DNA of 64,000 bases from Calliopsis andreniformis. Its lineage: Eukaryota > Arthropoda > Insecta > Hymenoptera > Andrenidae. Below, one piece after another: positions 1 to 13,942 of this stretch. The notes beneath the pieces were generated by a model that worked only from the letters and a program-made list of their open reading frames with translations, had not been told where the DNA came from and did not search any database. Made by a program: the position numbers and the translations under genes. The stretch covers positions 1 through 64,000 of the forward strand of contig NW_027480492.1 of the NCBI RefSeq assembly GCF_051401765.1, in the 5' to 3' direction. Numbering within the stretch: position 1 is the first letter of the stretch; every line of letters begins with the position of its first letter.

Positions 1-3000
1 ATTGAAGATTGAGGATTGAGGATTGGCGATTGAGGATTGAGTATTGAGTATTGAGAATTGAGGACTGATGATTGAAGATTGAGTATTGAGGATTGAAGAT
101 TGAGGATTGAGGATTGAGGATTGAGGATTGAGGGTTGAAGATTGAGGATTGAGGATTGAGGATTGAGGGTTGAGTATTGAGGATTGAAGATTGAATATTG
201 ATGATTGAAGATTGAGGATTGAGTATTGAGGGTTGTGGATTGAGGACGAGGACTGAGGGTTGAATATTGATGTTAGAGGTCTGAGGATTGAGGATTGAAG
301 ATTCAGTATTGAGGGTTGAAGATTGAGGATTTAGGATTGAGTATTGAGGATTGAGGATTGAAGATTGAGTATTGAGGATTGAAGATTGAGGATTGAGTAT
401 TGAGGATTGAAGATTGAGGATTGGGTATTGAGGATTGAAGAATGAGGATTGAGGATTGAGGATTGAGGATTGACGATTGAAGATTGAGTATTGAGGATTC
501 AAGGTTGAGGATTGAGGATTGAGTATTGAGGATTGAGGATTGAAGATTGAGGATTGAGGATTGAGGTTTGAGGATTGAGGATTGAGGATTGAGGATTGAG
601 GATTGAAGATTGAAAATTGATGATTGAATATTGAGGACTGAGGATTGAGGTTTGTGGATTGAGGACAAGGACTGAGGGTTGAATATTTATGTTTGAGGTC
701 CGAGGATTGAGGATTGAGGATTGAGAATTGAGGATTGAGGATTGAGGATTGAAGATTGAGGACTGGGTGTTGAGGATTGAAGAATGAGGATTGAGGATTG
801 AGGTTTGAGGATTGAGGATTGCAGATTGAGTATTGAGGATTGAAGATTGAGGATTGAGGATTGAGGATTGAAGATTGTGGATTGAGGATTGAGGATTGAG
901 GATTGAGAATTGAAGATTGAGTATTGAGGACTGAGGATTGAAGATTGAGGATTAAGGATTGAGTACTGAGGATTGAGGATTGAGCATTGAAGATTGAGGA
1001 TTGAGGATTGAGGATTGAGTATTGAAGATTGAGTATTGATGCCTGAGGAGTGGTGATTGAGGATTGAGTATTGAGGATTGAGGATTGAGGATTGAAGATT
1101 GAGGAATGGGGACTGAGTGTTGAGGGTTGAGTGATGAGAATTGAAGTTTGTGGATAGAGATTTGACGATTGCAGATTGAGTATTGAGTATTGAAAGGAGT
1201 GAATTGACGATATTATATTGAGGATTGAGAATTGACGACTGATTGTTGAGGACTGAGGTCTGGAGATTCAGGATTCAGGATTGTGGATTCAGGATTGAGG
1301 TTTGAGGATTGAAGATTGAGTATTGATGATAGAAGATTGAGGATTGACGATTGAGTGTTGAGGATTGAGGACCAGGACTGACGGTTGAGGATTGAGGTTT
1401 GAGGGTTGAGGATTGAGGATTGAGGACTGAGGCTGAGGATTGAGTATTAAGCATAGAGGATTGAAGGTTGAGGACTGGCGATTGAGGATTGAAGATTGAG
1501 GATTAAGGAATGAGGATTGGGGATTGAGGATCTAGGATTGGAGATTGGTTATTGGGGATTGAAGACTGAGGATTGAGGATTGAGGATTGAAAATTTAGAA
1601 TTTAGGACGAGGACTGAGGGTTGAGGATTGAGGTTTGAGGAACGAGGATTGAGGATTGAGGATTGAGGACTGAGGATTGAAGGATGAGGATTGAGGACTG
1701 AGGATTGAGGATTGAGGATTGAAGATTGAGTATTGAGGATTGAACATGGAGGATTGAGGATTGAGAATTGAGGATTGGGGATTGAAGAATGAGTGTTGAG
1801 GATTGAAGATTGAGGATTGAGGATTGGCGATTGAGGATTGAGTATTGAGTATTGAGAATCGAGGATTGAGGATTGAAGATTGAGTATTGAGGATTGATGA
1901 TTGAGGATTGAGGATTGATGATTGAGGATTGACGACTGAGTGTTGAGGATTGAGGACCAGTACTGACGGTTGAGGATTGAGGTTTGAGGGTTGAGGATTG
2001 AGGATTGAGGACTGAGGCTGAGGATTGAGGATTAAGCATAGAGGATTGAAGATTGAGGACTGGCGATTGAAGATTGAAGATTGAGGATTAAGGAATGAGG
2101 ATTGGGGATTGAGGATCTAGGATTGGAGATTGATTATTGGGGATTGAAGATTGAGGATTGAGGATTGAGGATTGAAAATTTAGAATTTAGGACGAGGACT
2201 GAGGGTTGAGGATTGAGGTTTGAGGAACGAGGATTGAGGATTGAGGATTGAGGACTGAGGATTGAAGGATGAGGATTGAGGATTGAGGATTGAGGAATGA
2301 GGATTGAAGATAGAGTATTGAGGATTGAACATTGAGGATTGAGGATCGAGAATTGAGGATTGGGGGTTGAAGATTGAGTTTTGAGGATTCAAGATTGAGG
2401 ATTGAGGATTGGCGGTTGAGGATTGAGTATTGAGTATTGAGAATAGAGGATTGAGGATTGAAGATTGAGTATTGAGGATTGATGATTGAGGATTGAGGAT
2501 TGAGGATTGAGGATTGAGGATTGAGAATTGAGGATTGAAGATTGAAGATAGAATATTGAGGATTGAAGATTGAGGATTCAGTATTGAGGGTTGTGGATTG
2601 AGGACGAGGACTGAGGGTTGAATATTGATGTTTGAGGTCTGAGGATTGAGGATTGAGGATTGAGAGTTGATGATTGAGGATTGAGGATTGAAGATTCAGT
2701 ATTGAGGGTTGAACATTGAGGATTGAGGATTGAGGATTGAGGATTGAGGATTGAAGATTGCGGATTGAGTATTGAGGATTGAAGATTGAGGATTGAGGAT
2801 TGAGGTTTGAGGATTGAGGATTGCAGATTGAGTATTGAGGATTGAAGATTGAGAATTGAAGATTGAGTATTGAGGATTGAGTATTGAGTATTGAGAATTG
2901 AGGATTGAGGATTGAGTATTGAAAATTGAGTATTGATGCCTGAGGAGTGGTGATTGAGTATTGAGTATTGAGGATTGAGGATTGAGGATTGAAGATTGAG

Positions 3001-4930
3001 GAATGGGGACTGAGTGTTGAGGGTTGAGTGATGAGAATTGAAGTTTGTGGATAGAGATTTGACGATTGCAGATTGAGTATTGAGTATTGAAAGGTGTGAA
3101 TTGACGATATTATATAGAGGATTGAGAATTGACGACTGATTGTTGAGGACTGAGGTCTGGAGATTGAGGATTCAGGATTGTGGATTCAGGATTGAGGTTT
3201 GAGGATTGAAGATTGAGTATTGATGATTGAAGATTGAGGATTGACGATTGGGTGTTGAGGATTGAGGACCAGGACTGACGGTTGAGGATTGAGGTTTGGG
3301 GGTTGAGGATTGAGGATTGAGGACTGAGGCTGAGGATTGAGTATTAAGCATAGAGGATTGAAGATTGAGGACTGGCGATTGAGGATTGAAGATTGAGGAT
3401 TAAGGAATGAGGATTGGGGATTGAGGATCTATGATTGGAGATTGGTTATTGGGGATTGAAGATTGAGGATTGAGGATTGAGGATTGAAAATTTAGAATTT
3501 AGGACGAGGACTGAGGGTTGAGGATTGAGGTTTGAGGAACGAGGATTGAGGATTGAGGATTGAGGATTGAGGATTGAAAATTTAGAATTTAGGATGAGGA
3601 CAGAGGGTTGAGGATTGAGGTTTGAGGAACGAGGATTGAGGATTGAGGATTGAGGACTGAGGATTGAAGGATGAGGATTGAGGATTGAGGATTGAGTATT
3701 GAAGATTGAGTATTGATGCCTTAGGATTGAGGATTGAGGATTGAGGATTGAGGATCGAGGATTGAAGAATGAGTATTGAGGATTGAAGATTGAGGATTGA
3801 GGATTGAGGATTGAGGATTGAGTATGGAGGATTAGGGCTGAGGGTTGAGGATTGAGGTTTGAGGACTGAGGACTGAGGATTGAGGATTGAGAATTGAGGA
3901 TTGAGGATTGGGGATTGAAGATTGAGGATTGGGTATTGAGGATTGAGGAATGAGGATTGAGGATTCAGGATTGAGGATTGAGGATTGAGGATTGAAGATT
4001 GAGGATTGGGTATTGAGGATTGAAGAATGAGGATTGAGGATTGAGGGTTGAGGATTGAAGATTGAATATTGATGATTGAATATTGAGGTCTGAGGATTGA
4101 GGGTTGTGGATTGAGGACGAGGACTGAGGCTTGGACATTGATGCATGAGGTCTGAGGATCAAGGATTGAGGATTGAGAATTGATGATTGAGGATTGAGGA
4201 TTGAAGATTGAGGATTGGGTATTGAGGATTGAAGAATGAGGATTGAGGATTGAGGTTTGAGGATTGAGGATAGCAGATTGAGTATTGAGGATTGAAGATT
4301 GAGGATTGAGGATTGAGGATTGAGGATTGAGGATTGAGGATTGAGCATTGAAGTTTGAGTATTGGGGATTGAGGATTGACGATTGAGGATTGAGTATTGA
4401 GGATTGAAGGTTGAGTATTGATGATTGAAGATTGAGGATTGCGTATTGAGGGTTGAGGATTGAGGACGAGGACTGACGGTTGAGGACTGAGGGTTGAGGA
4501 TTGAGGATTGAGGATTGAGGATTGAGGATTGAGGATGGAGAATGAGGACTGACGTTTGAGGATTGATGTTTGAGGATTGAGGATTGAGGATTGAGGACTG
4601 AGGATTGAGGATTGAGGTTTGAGGAATGAGGATTGAGGGTTGAGGATTGAGGATTGAGGATTGGGGATTGAGGATTGAGTATTGAAGGTTGAGTATTGAT
4701 GCCAGAGTATTGAGGATTGAGGAATGAGGATTGAGGATTCAGGATTGAGGATTGAGGATTGGGGATTGAAGATTGAGGATTGGGTATTGAGGATTGAAGA
4801 ATGAGGATTGAGGATTGAGGATTGAGGATTGAGGATTGAAGATTGAGTATTGAGGATTGAAGATTGAGGATTGAGGATTGAGGATTGAGGATTGAGGATT
4901 GAAGATTGAGTATTGAGGATTGAAGATTGA
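1..4930. repeat. Higher-order repeat I, copy 1 (left end cut by window)
   Basis: This segment recurs as the next 4.4 kb. Matching landmark words gives offsets of 4813 (word GAGGGTTGTG at 228 and 5041), 5072 (GAATATTTAT at 681 and 5753; GCCTGAGGAGTGG at 1041 and 6113), 4543 (AAGCAT ending at 2039 and 6582), 4585 (GCCTGAGGAG at 2938 and 7523), 4494 (GATCAAGG at 4157 and 8651) and 4473 (GCCAGAG at 4701 and 9174). The stepwise changes in offset are internal gains and losses. Around 1.04-2.94 kb this copy is about 490 bp longer than copy 2 because an AAGCAT-bearing subunit occurs twice, at 1454 and 2039. It contains two A blocks, near 1.12 and 3.02 kb, with the core reading GACGATATTAT. It has no B or C blocks and no GAATTC site. 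Confidence 0.85.
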
Positions 4931-7900
4931 GTGTTGATGATTGAAGATTGAGGATTGAGGATTGGCGGTTGAGGATTGAGCATTGAGTATTGAGGATTGA
5001 AGATTGAATATTGATGATTGAAGATTGAGGATTGAGTATTGAGGGTTGTGGATTGAGGACGAGGACTGAGGGTTGAATATTGATGATTGAGGTCTGAGGA
5101 TTGAGGATTGAAGATTCAGTATTGAGGGTTGAAGATTGAGGATTGAGGATTGAGGATTGAGGATTGAGGATTGAAGATTGAGTATTGAGGATTGAAGATT
5201 GAGGATTGAGTATTGAGGATTGAAGGATGAGGATTGTGGATTGAGGTTTGAGGATTGAGGATTGCAGATTGAGTATCGAGGATTGAAAATTGAGGATTGA
5301 GGATTGAGGATTGAAGATTGAGGATTGAGGATTGAGGATTGAGGATTGAGGATTGAAGATTGAATATTGATGATTGAGGAATGAGGATTGAGGATTGAGG
5401 ATTGAGGATTGAGGATTGAGGATTGAAGATTGAGGATTGGGTATTGAGGATTGAAGAATGAGGATTGAGGATTGAGGATTGAGGATTGAAGATTGAGTAT
5501 TGAGGATTGAAGGTTGAGGATTGAGGATTGAGTATTGAGGATTGAGGATTGAAGATTGAGTATTGAGTATTGAAGATTGAAGATTCAGTATTGAGGATTG
5601 AGGATTGAGGATTGAAGATTGAGGATTGAGGATTGAGGATTGAGGATTGAGGATTGAGGATTGAGGATTGAGGATTGAAGATTGAAAATTGATGATTGAA
5701 TATTGAGGACTGAGGATTGAGGTTTGTGGATTGAGGACGAGGACTGAGGGTTGAATATTTATGTTTGAGGTCCGAGGATTGAGGATTGAGGATTGAGAAT
5801 TGAGGATTGAGGATTGAGGATTGAAGATTGAGGACTGGGTGTTGAGGATTGAAGAATGAGGATTGAGGATTGAGGTTTGAGGATTGAGGATTGCAGATTG
5901 AGTATTGAGGATTGAAGATTGAAGATTGAGGATTGAGGATTGAAGATTGTGGATTGAGGATTGAGGATTGAGGATTGAGAATTGAAGATTGAGTATTGAG
6001 GATTGAGGATTGAAGATTGAGGATTAAGGATTGAGTACTGAGGATTGAGGATTGAGCATTGAAGATTGAGGATTGAGGATTGAGGATTGAGTATTGAAGA
6101 TTGAGTATTGATGCCTGAGGAGTGGTGATTGAGGATTGAGTATTGAGGATTGAGGATTGAGGATTGAAGATTGCGGAATGGGGACTGAGTGTTGAGGGTT
6201 GAGTGATGAGAATTGAAGTTTGTGGATAGAGATTTGACGATTGCAGATTGAGTATTGAGTATTGAAAGGTGTGAATTGACGATATTATGTTGAGGATTGA
6301 GAATTGACGACTGATTGTTGAGGACTGAGGTCTGGAGATTGAGGATTCAAGATTGTGGATTCAGGATTGAGGTTTGAGGATTGATGATTGAGTATTGATG
6401 ATTGAAGATTGAGGATTGACGATTGAGTATTGAGGATTGATGATTGAGGATTGAGGATTGAAGATTGAGGATTGACGATTGAGTGTTGAGGATTGAGGAC
6501 CAGGACTGACGGTTGAGGATTGAGGTTTGAGGGTTGAGGATTGAGGATTGAGGACTGAGGCTGAGGATTGAGGATTAAGCATGGAGGATTGAAGATTGAG
6601 GACTGGCGATTGAAGATTGAAGATTGAGGATTAAGGAATGAGGATTGGGGATTGAGGGTCTAGGATTGGAGATTGATTATTGGGGATTGAAGATTGAGGA
6701 TTGAGGATTGAGGATTGAAAATTTAGAATTTAGGACGAGGACTGAGGGTTGAGGATTGAGGTTTGAGGAACGAGGATTGAGGATTGAGGATTGAGGACTG
6801 AGGATTGAAGGATGAGGATTGAGGATTGAGGATTGAGGAATGAGGATTGAAGATTGAGTATTGAGGATTGAACATTGAGGATTGAGGATCGAGAATTGAG
6901 GATTGGGGATTGAAGATTGAGTGTTGAGGATACAAGATTGAGGATTGAGGATTGGCGGTTGAGGATTGAGTATTGAGTATTGAGAATTGAGTATTGAGGA
7001 TTGAAGATTGAGTATTGAGGATTGATGATTGAGGATTGAGGATTGAGGATTGAGGATTGAGGGTTGAAGATTGTGGATTGAGGATTGAGGATTGAGGATT
7101 GAGGATTGAGAATTGAGGATTGAAGATTGAAGATAGAATATTGAGGATTGAAGATTGAGGATTGAGTATTGAGGGTTGTGGATTGAGGACGAGGACTGAG
7201 GGTTGAATATTGATGTTTGAGGTCTGAGGATTGAGGATTGAGGATTGAGAGTTGATGATTGAGGATTGAGGATTGAAGATTCAGTATTGAGTGTTGAACA
7301 TTGAGGATTGAGGATTGAGGATTGAGGATTGAGGATTGAAGATTGCGGATTGAGTATTGAGGATTGAAGAATGAGGATTGAGGATTGAGGTTTGAGGATT
7401 GAGGATTGCAGATTGAGTATTGAGGATTGAAGATTGAGAATTGAAGATTGAGTAATGAGGATTGAGTATTGAGTATTGAGAATTGAGGATTGAGGATTGA
7501 GTATTGAAGATTGAGTATTGATGCCTGAGGAGTGGTGATTGAGGATTGAGTATTGAGGATTGACGATTGAGGATTGAAGATTGAGGAATGGGGACTGAGT
7601 GTTGAGGGTTGAGTGATGAGAATTGAAGTTTGTGGATAGAGATTTGACGATTGCAGATTGAGTATTGAGTATTGAAAGGTTTGAATTGACGATATAATAT
7701 TGAGGATTGAGAATTGACGACTGATTGTTGAGGACTGAGGTCTGGAGATTGAGGATTCAGGATTGTGGATTCAGGATTGAGGTTTGAGGATTGAAGATTG
7801 AGTATTGATGATTGAAGATTGAGGATTGACGATTGAGTGTTGAGGATTGAGGACCAGGTCTGACGGTTGAGGATTGAGGTTTGAGGGTTGAGGATTGAGG

Positions 7901-9300
7901 ATTGAGGACTGAGGCTGAAGATTGAGTATTAAGCATAGAGGATTGAAGATTGAGGACTGGCGATTGAGGATTGAAGATTGAGGATTAAGGAATGAGGATT
8001 GGGGATTGAGGATCTATGATTGGAGATTGGTTATTGGGGATTGAAGATTGAGGATTGAGGATTGAGGATTGAAAATTTAGAATTTAGGACGAGGACTGAG
8101 GGTTGAGGATTGAGGTTTGAGGAACGAGGATTGAGGATTGAGGATTGAGGATTGAGGATTGAAAATTTAGAATTTAGGATGAGGACTGAGGGTTGAGGAT
8201 TGAGGTTTGAGGAACGAGGATTGAGGATTGAGGATTGAGGACTGAGGATTGAAGGATGAGGATTGAGGATTGAGGATTGAGTATTGAAGATTGAGTATTG
8301 ATGCCTTAGGATTGAGGATTGAGGATTGAGGATTGAGGATCGAGGATTGAAGAATGAGTATTGAGGATTGAAGATTGAGGATTGAGGATTGAGGATTGAG
8401 GATTGAGGATGGAGGATTAGGGCTGAGGGTTGAGGATTGAGGTTTGAGGACTGAGGACTGAGGATTGAGGATTGAGGATTGAGGATTGAAGATTGAGGAT
8501 TGGGTATTGAGGATTGAAGAATGAGGATTGAGGATTGAGGATTGAGGATTGAAGATTGAATATTGATGATTGAATATTGACGTCTGAGGATTGAGGGTTG
8601 TGGATTGAGGACGAGGACTGAGGGTTGGATATTGATGCATGAGGTCTGAGGATCAAGGATTGAGGATTGAGAATTGATGATTGAGGATTGAGGATTGAAG
8701 ATTGAGGATTGGGTATTGCGGATTGAAGAATGAGGATTGAGGATAGCAGATTGAGTATTGAGGATTGAAGATTGAGGATTGAGGATTGAGGATTGAGGAT
8801 TGAGGATTGAGGATTGAGCATTGAAGTTTGAGGATTGGGGATTGAGGATTGACGATTGAGGATTGAGTATTGAGGATTGAAGATTGAGTATTGATGATTG
8901 AAGATTGAGGATTGCGTATTGAGGGTTGAGGATTGAGGACGAGGACTGACGGTTGAGGACTGAGGGTTGAGGATTGAGGATTGAGGATTGAGGATTGAGG
9001 ATTGAGGATGGAGAATGAGGACTGACGTTTGAGGATTGATGTTTGAGGATTGAGGATTGAGGATTGCGGACTGAGGATTGAGGATTGAGGTTTGAGGAAT
9101 GAGGAGTGAGGGTTGAGGATTGAGGATTGAGGATTGGGGATTGAGGATTGAGTATTGAAGGTTGAGTATTGATGCCAGAGTATTGAGGATTGAGGATTGA
9201 GGATTGAGGATCGAGGATTGAAGATTGAGTATTGAGGATTGAAGATTGAGGATTGAGGATCTAGGATTGGAGATTGATTATTGAGGATTGAAGATTGAGG
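4931..9300. repeat. Higher-order repeat I, copy 2
   Basis: This is the second copy of the 4.5-5 kb unit, in the same order and orientation as copy 1. It carries A blocks near 6.19 and 7.60 kb that match those near 1.12 and 3.02 kb. The A core has drifted between copies: GATATTATATTG near 1.21 kb, GATATTATATAG near 3.11 kb, GATATTATGTTG near 6.28 kb and GATATAATATTG near 7.69 kb. Like copy 1, it includes a doubled GAAAATTTAGAATTTAGGA element, at 8039-8180 here and 3478-3594 in copy 1. The right boundary is approximate because the sequence after 9.2 kb becomes a mosaic of the same elements. Confidence 0.82.
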
Positions 9301-11620
9301 ATTGAGGATTGAGGATTGAGAATTGAGAATTGAGTATGAGTACTGAGGGTTGAGGATTGAGGTTTGAGGAATGAGGATTGAGGGTTGAGGATTGAGGATT
9401 GAGGATTGGGGATTGAGGATTGAGTATTGAAGATTGAGGATAGATGCCAGAGTACTGAGGATTGAGGATTGAGGATTGAGGATCGAGGATTGAAGATTGA
9501 GTATTGAGGATTGAAGATTGAGGATTGAGGATTGAGTATTGAGGATGGAGGATTAGGGCTGAGGGTTGAGGATTGAGGTTTGAGGACTGAGGACTGAGGA
9601 TTGAGGATTGAAAGTTGAGGATTGAGGATTGAGGATTGAAGATTGAGGATTGGGTATGGAGGATTGAAGTATGAGAATTGAGGACTGAGGATTGAGGATT
9701 GAGGATTGAGGATCGAAGATTGAGGAATGGGTATTGAGGATTGAAGAATGAGGATTGAGGATTGAGGATTGAGGATTGAGGATTGAAGATTGAGTATTGA
9801 GGATTGAAGATTGAGGATTGAGGATTGAGGATTGAGGATTGAGCATTGAAGATTGAGTATTGAGGATTGAAGATTGAAGATTGATTATTGAGGATTGAGG
9901 ATCGAGGATTGAAGATTGAGGATTGAGGATTGAGGGTTGAGGACTGAGGATTGAGGATTGAAGATTCAAAATTGATGATTGAATATTGAGGACTGAGGAT
10001 TGAGGGTTGTGGATTGAGGACGAGGACTGAGGGTTGAATATTGATGTTTGAGGTCTGAGGATTGAGGATTGAGGATTGAGGATTGAGAATTGAGGATTGA
10101 GGATTGTGGATTGGAGATTGAGGATTGGGTATTGAGGATTGAAGAATGAGGATTGAGGATTGAGGATTGAAGATTGAGGATTGAGGATTGAGGATTGAGG
10201 ATTGAGAATTGAAGATTGAGTATTGAGGATTGAAGATTGAGGATTGAGGATCGAGTACTGAGGATTGAGGATTGAGGATTGAAGATTGAGGATTGGGGAT
10301 TGAGGATTGAGGATTGAGGATTGAGCATTGAAGATTGAGTATTGAGGATTGAGGATTGAGGATTGAGGATTGAGGATTGAGGATTGGGTATTGAGGATTG
10401 ACGCTTGAGGTTTGAGGGTTGAGGATGTAGGATTGAAGAGAGAGGCCTGAGTGTTGAGGATTGAGTGTTGAGAATTGATGCTTGAGGTTTGAGATTTGAT
10501 TATTGAATATTCTGAGTTGAGTATTGAACCATGGGAATTCAGGATGTTCTATTGAGTATTGAGAATTCAGGATTCATGGTTGAGCATTGAGGATTGATGG
10601 TAGAGCGTTGAGTGTTGGATATTGAGCATTGAGGATTGAGGATTGAGGTTTGATGATTGAGGATTGAAGATTGATTATTGATGATTGAAGAATGAGGATT
10701 GAGGATTGAGGGTTGAGGATTGAGGACGAGAACTGACGGTTGAGGATTGAGGTTTCAGGACTGAGGGTTGAGGATTGAGGTTTGAGGAATGAGCATTGAG
10801 GATTGAGGATTGAAGATTGAGTATTGATGATTGAAGATTGAGGATTGACGATTGAGTGTTGAGGATTGAGGACCAGGTCTGACGGTTGAGGATTGAGGTT
10901 TGAGGGTTGAGGATTGAGGATTGAGGACTGAGGCTGAGGATTGAGGATTAAGCATAGAGGATTGAAGGTTGAGGACTGGCGATTGAGGATTGAAGATTGA
11001 GGATTAAGGAATGAGGATTGGGGATTGAGGATCTAGGATTGGAGATTGATTATTGGGGATTGAAGATTGAGGATTGAGGATTGAGGATTGAGGATTGAGG
11101 ATGGAGAATGAGGACTGACGTTTGAGGATTGATGTTTGAGGATTGAGAATTGAGGATTGAGGATTGAAATTGAGGTTTGAGCATTTAGTATTGAAGATTG
11201 AGTATTGATTCCTGAGGATTGAGGATTGAGGACTGAGGATTGAGGATTGAGGATTGAAGATTGAGTATTGGGGATTGAAGATTGAGGATTGAGGATTGAG
11301 GATTGAGGATGGAGAATGAGGACTGACGGTTGAGGATTGAGGTTTGAGGATTGAGGATTGAGGATTGAGGACTGAGAATGAGGGCTGAGGGTTGAGGATT
11401 GAGGTTTGAGTATAGAATCCTGAGAATTCAGGATATTGTATTGAGCATTGAGAATTGAGGATTGATGGTTGAGTATTGAGGATTGAGGATTGAGGATTGA
11501 GGATTGAAGATTGAGTATTGAGGATTGAACATTGAGGATTCAGGATTGAGAATTGAGGATTGGGGATTGAAGATTGAGTATTGAGGATTGAGGATTGAGG
11601 ATTGAGGATTGAAGATTGAA
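9301..11620. repeat. Mosaic heptamer satellite with the first B block
   Basis: This stretch is heptamer satellite made of pieces seen to the left (GAGGATGGAGGATTAGGGCTG near 9.54 kb, as at 3.83 and 8.41 kb) and to the right. From 10.39 kb to about 10.7 kb it matches 14.94-15.25 kb at an offset of 4547 (GAGGATGTAG at 10421 and 14968; GAATTC at 10535 and 15082). It holds the leftmost GAATTC sites of the window, at 10535 and 10563 in a B block, and at 11424 in a 5'-truncated B block. No gene or other feature is seen. Confidence 0.75.
10436..10634. repeat. B-type landmark block, leftmost copy
   Basis: The block runs from AAGAGAGAGG through GATTTGATTATTGAATATTC, AACCATGGGAATTCAGGATG and TTCTATTGAGTATTGAG to GGATATTGAGC. 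It departs strongly from the heptamer. It is closely matched by the block at 14983-15181 and is recognisable near 18.20, 25.19, 26.78, 30.57, 34.40, 37.65, 42.67, 53.73 and 54.53 kb. It differs from later B copies in reading GATGTTCT rather than GATATTCT and in a second GAATTC at 10563. Function is unknown. It is best treated as a sequence landmark inside the satellite. Confidence 0.85.
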
Positions 11621-12360
11621 TATTCATTATTGAATATTGAGGACTGAGGATTGAGGGTTGTGGATTGAGGACCAGGACTGAGGGTTGGATATTGGTGTTT
11701 GAGGTCTGAGGATTAAGGATTGAGGATTGAGAATTGAGGATTGATGATTGAGGATTGAAGATTGACGATTGGGTATTGAGGATTGAAGAATGATGATTGA
11801 GGATTGAGGTTTGAGGATTGAGGATTGCAGATTGAGTATTGAGGATTGAAGAATGAGGATTGAGGATTGAGGTTTGAGGATTGAGGATTGCAGATTGAGT
11901 ATTGAGGATTGAAGATTGACGATTGAGGATTGAGGATTGAAGATTGAGTATTGAGGATTGAGGATTGAGGATTGAGGATTGAATATTGAATATTCATTAT
12001 TGAATATTGAGGACTGAGGATTGAGGGTTGTGGATTGAGGACCAGGACTGAGGGTTGGATATTGGTGTTTGAGGTCTGAGGATTAAGGATTGAGGATTGA
12101 GAATTGAGGATTGATGATTGAGGATTGAAGATTGAGGATTGGGTATTGAGGATTGAAGAATGATGATTGAGGATTGAGGTTTGAGGATTGAGGATTGCAG
12201 ATTGAGTATTGAGGATTGAAGATTGAGGATTGAGGATTGAGGATTGAAGATTGAGGATTGAGGGTTGAGGATTGAGTATTGAGGATTGAAGTTTGAGTAT
12301 TGAGGATTGAAGATTGAGGATTGAGGATTGAGTACTGAGGATTGAGGATTGAGGATTGAG
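11621..12360. repeat. 370-bp tandem duplication
   Basis: The word TATTCATTAT occurs at 11621 and 11991, and the following 200 or more bases match at the same 370-bp offset. These include the GACCAGGACTGAGGG and GGATATTGGTGTTTGAGG elements and the GATTGCAGATTGAG element. The copies drift apart after about 11.86 and 12.23 kb, where the first carries an additional small repeat of the GATTGCAG element. 370 is not a multiple of 7. Confidence 0.85.
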
Positions 12361-13720
12361 GATTGAAGGTTGAGAATTGAAGATTGAGTATTGAGGACGA
12401 AGATTGACGATTGAGGATTGAAGTTTGAGGACTGAGGATTGGGGATTGAGGATTGAGGATTGAGCATTGAAGATTGAGTATTGGGGATTGAGGATTGACG
12501 ATTGAGGATTGAGTATTGAGGATTGAATATTGAGTATTGATGATTGAAGATTGAGGATTGAGGATTGAGGGTTGAGGATTGAGGACGAGGACTGACGGTT
12601 GAGGATTGAGGATTGAGGATTGAGGATTGAGGATTGAGGATTGAGGTTTGTGGATTGAGTATTGAAGATTGAGTATTGATGCCTGAGGATTGAGGATTGA
12701 GGATTGAGGATTGAGGATAGAGGATTGAGGACTGAGGATTGACGATTGAGTATTGAAGATTGAGGATTTATGACTGAGGATTGAGGATTGAGGATTGAGG
12801 ATTGAGGATTGAGGATTGAAGGTTGAGTATTGAGGATTGAATATTGAGGATTGTGGACTGAGGATTGAGGACTGAGTACTCAGGATTGACGATTGAGTAT
12901 TGAAGATTGAGGATTTATGACTGAGGATTGAGGATTAAGGATTGAAGATTGGGGATTGAGGATCTAGGGTTGGAGATTGATTATTGAGGATTGAATATTG
13001 AGGATTGTGGACTGAGGATTGAGGATTGAGTACTCAGGATTGACGATTGAGTATTGAAGGTTGAGGATTTATGACTGAGGATTGAGGATTAAGGATTGAA
13101 GATTGGGGATTGAGGATCTAGGATTGGAGATTGATTATTGAGGATTGAAGATTGAGGATTGAGGATTGAGGATTGAGAATTGAGAATTGAGGATGAGGAC
13201 TGAGGGTTGAGGATTGAAGATTGAGGATTGAGGATTGAGGATTGAGAATTGAGGATTGAGGATTGAAATTGAGTATTGAGGTTTGAGGATTGAAGACTGA
13301 GGATTGGGTATTGAGGATTGAAGATTGAGGATTGAGGATTGAGGATTGAGGATTGAGGATTGAGGATTGAGGACTGAGGATTGACGATTGAGGATTGAGG
13401 ATTGAGGATTGAGGATTGAGGATTGAATATTGAGGATTGGGTATTGAGAATTGAAGTATGAGGATTGAGCATTGAGGATTGAGGATTGAGTACTGAGGAT
13501 TGAGGATTCAGGATTGAAGATTGAGGATTGGGGATTGAGGATTGACGATTGAGGATTGAGTATTGAGGATTGAGGGTTGAGGATTGAGGATTGAAATTGA
13601 GTATTGAGGATTGAGGATTGAAGATTGAGGATTGGGTATTGAGGATTGAAGATTGAGGATTGAAGATTGAGTATTGAGGATTGAATATTGAGGATTGAGG
13701 ATTGAGGATTGAGGATGGAG

Positions 13721-13942
13721 GATTAGGTCTGAGGGTTGATGATAGAGGTTTGAGGACTGAGGACTGAGGATAGAAGATTGAGAATTGAGGATTGAGTATT
13801 GAGGATTGAGGATTGAGGATTGAGGATGGAGGATTAGGTCTGAGGGTTGAGGATAGAGGTTTGAGGACTGAGGACTGAGGATAGAAGATTGTGAATTGAG
13901 GATTGAGGATTGAGGATTGACGATTGAGGATAGGGTACTGAG
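13721..13942. repeat. 111-bp tandem duplication
   Basis: GATTAGGTCTGAGGGTTGA begins at 13721 and again at 13832. The intervening GATAGAGGTTTGAGGACTGA and GATAGAAGATTG words are repeated at the same spacing, with a few substitutions. The matching place in higher-order repeat II copy 2 (about 16506) has a single copy. This accounts for the 111-bp drop in offset from 2785 to 2674. Confidence 0.88.
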
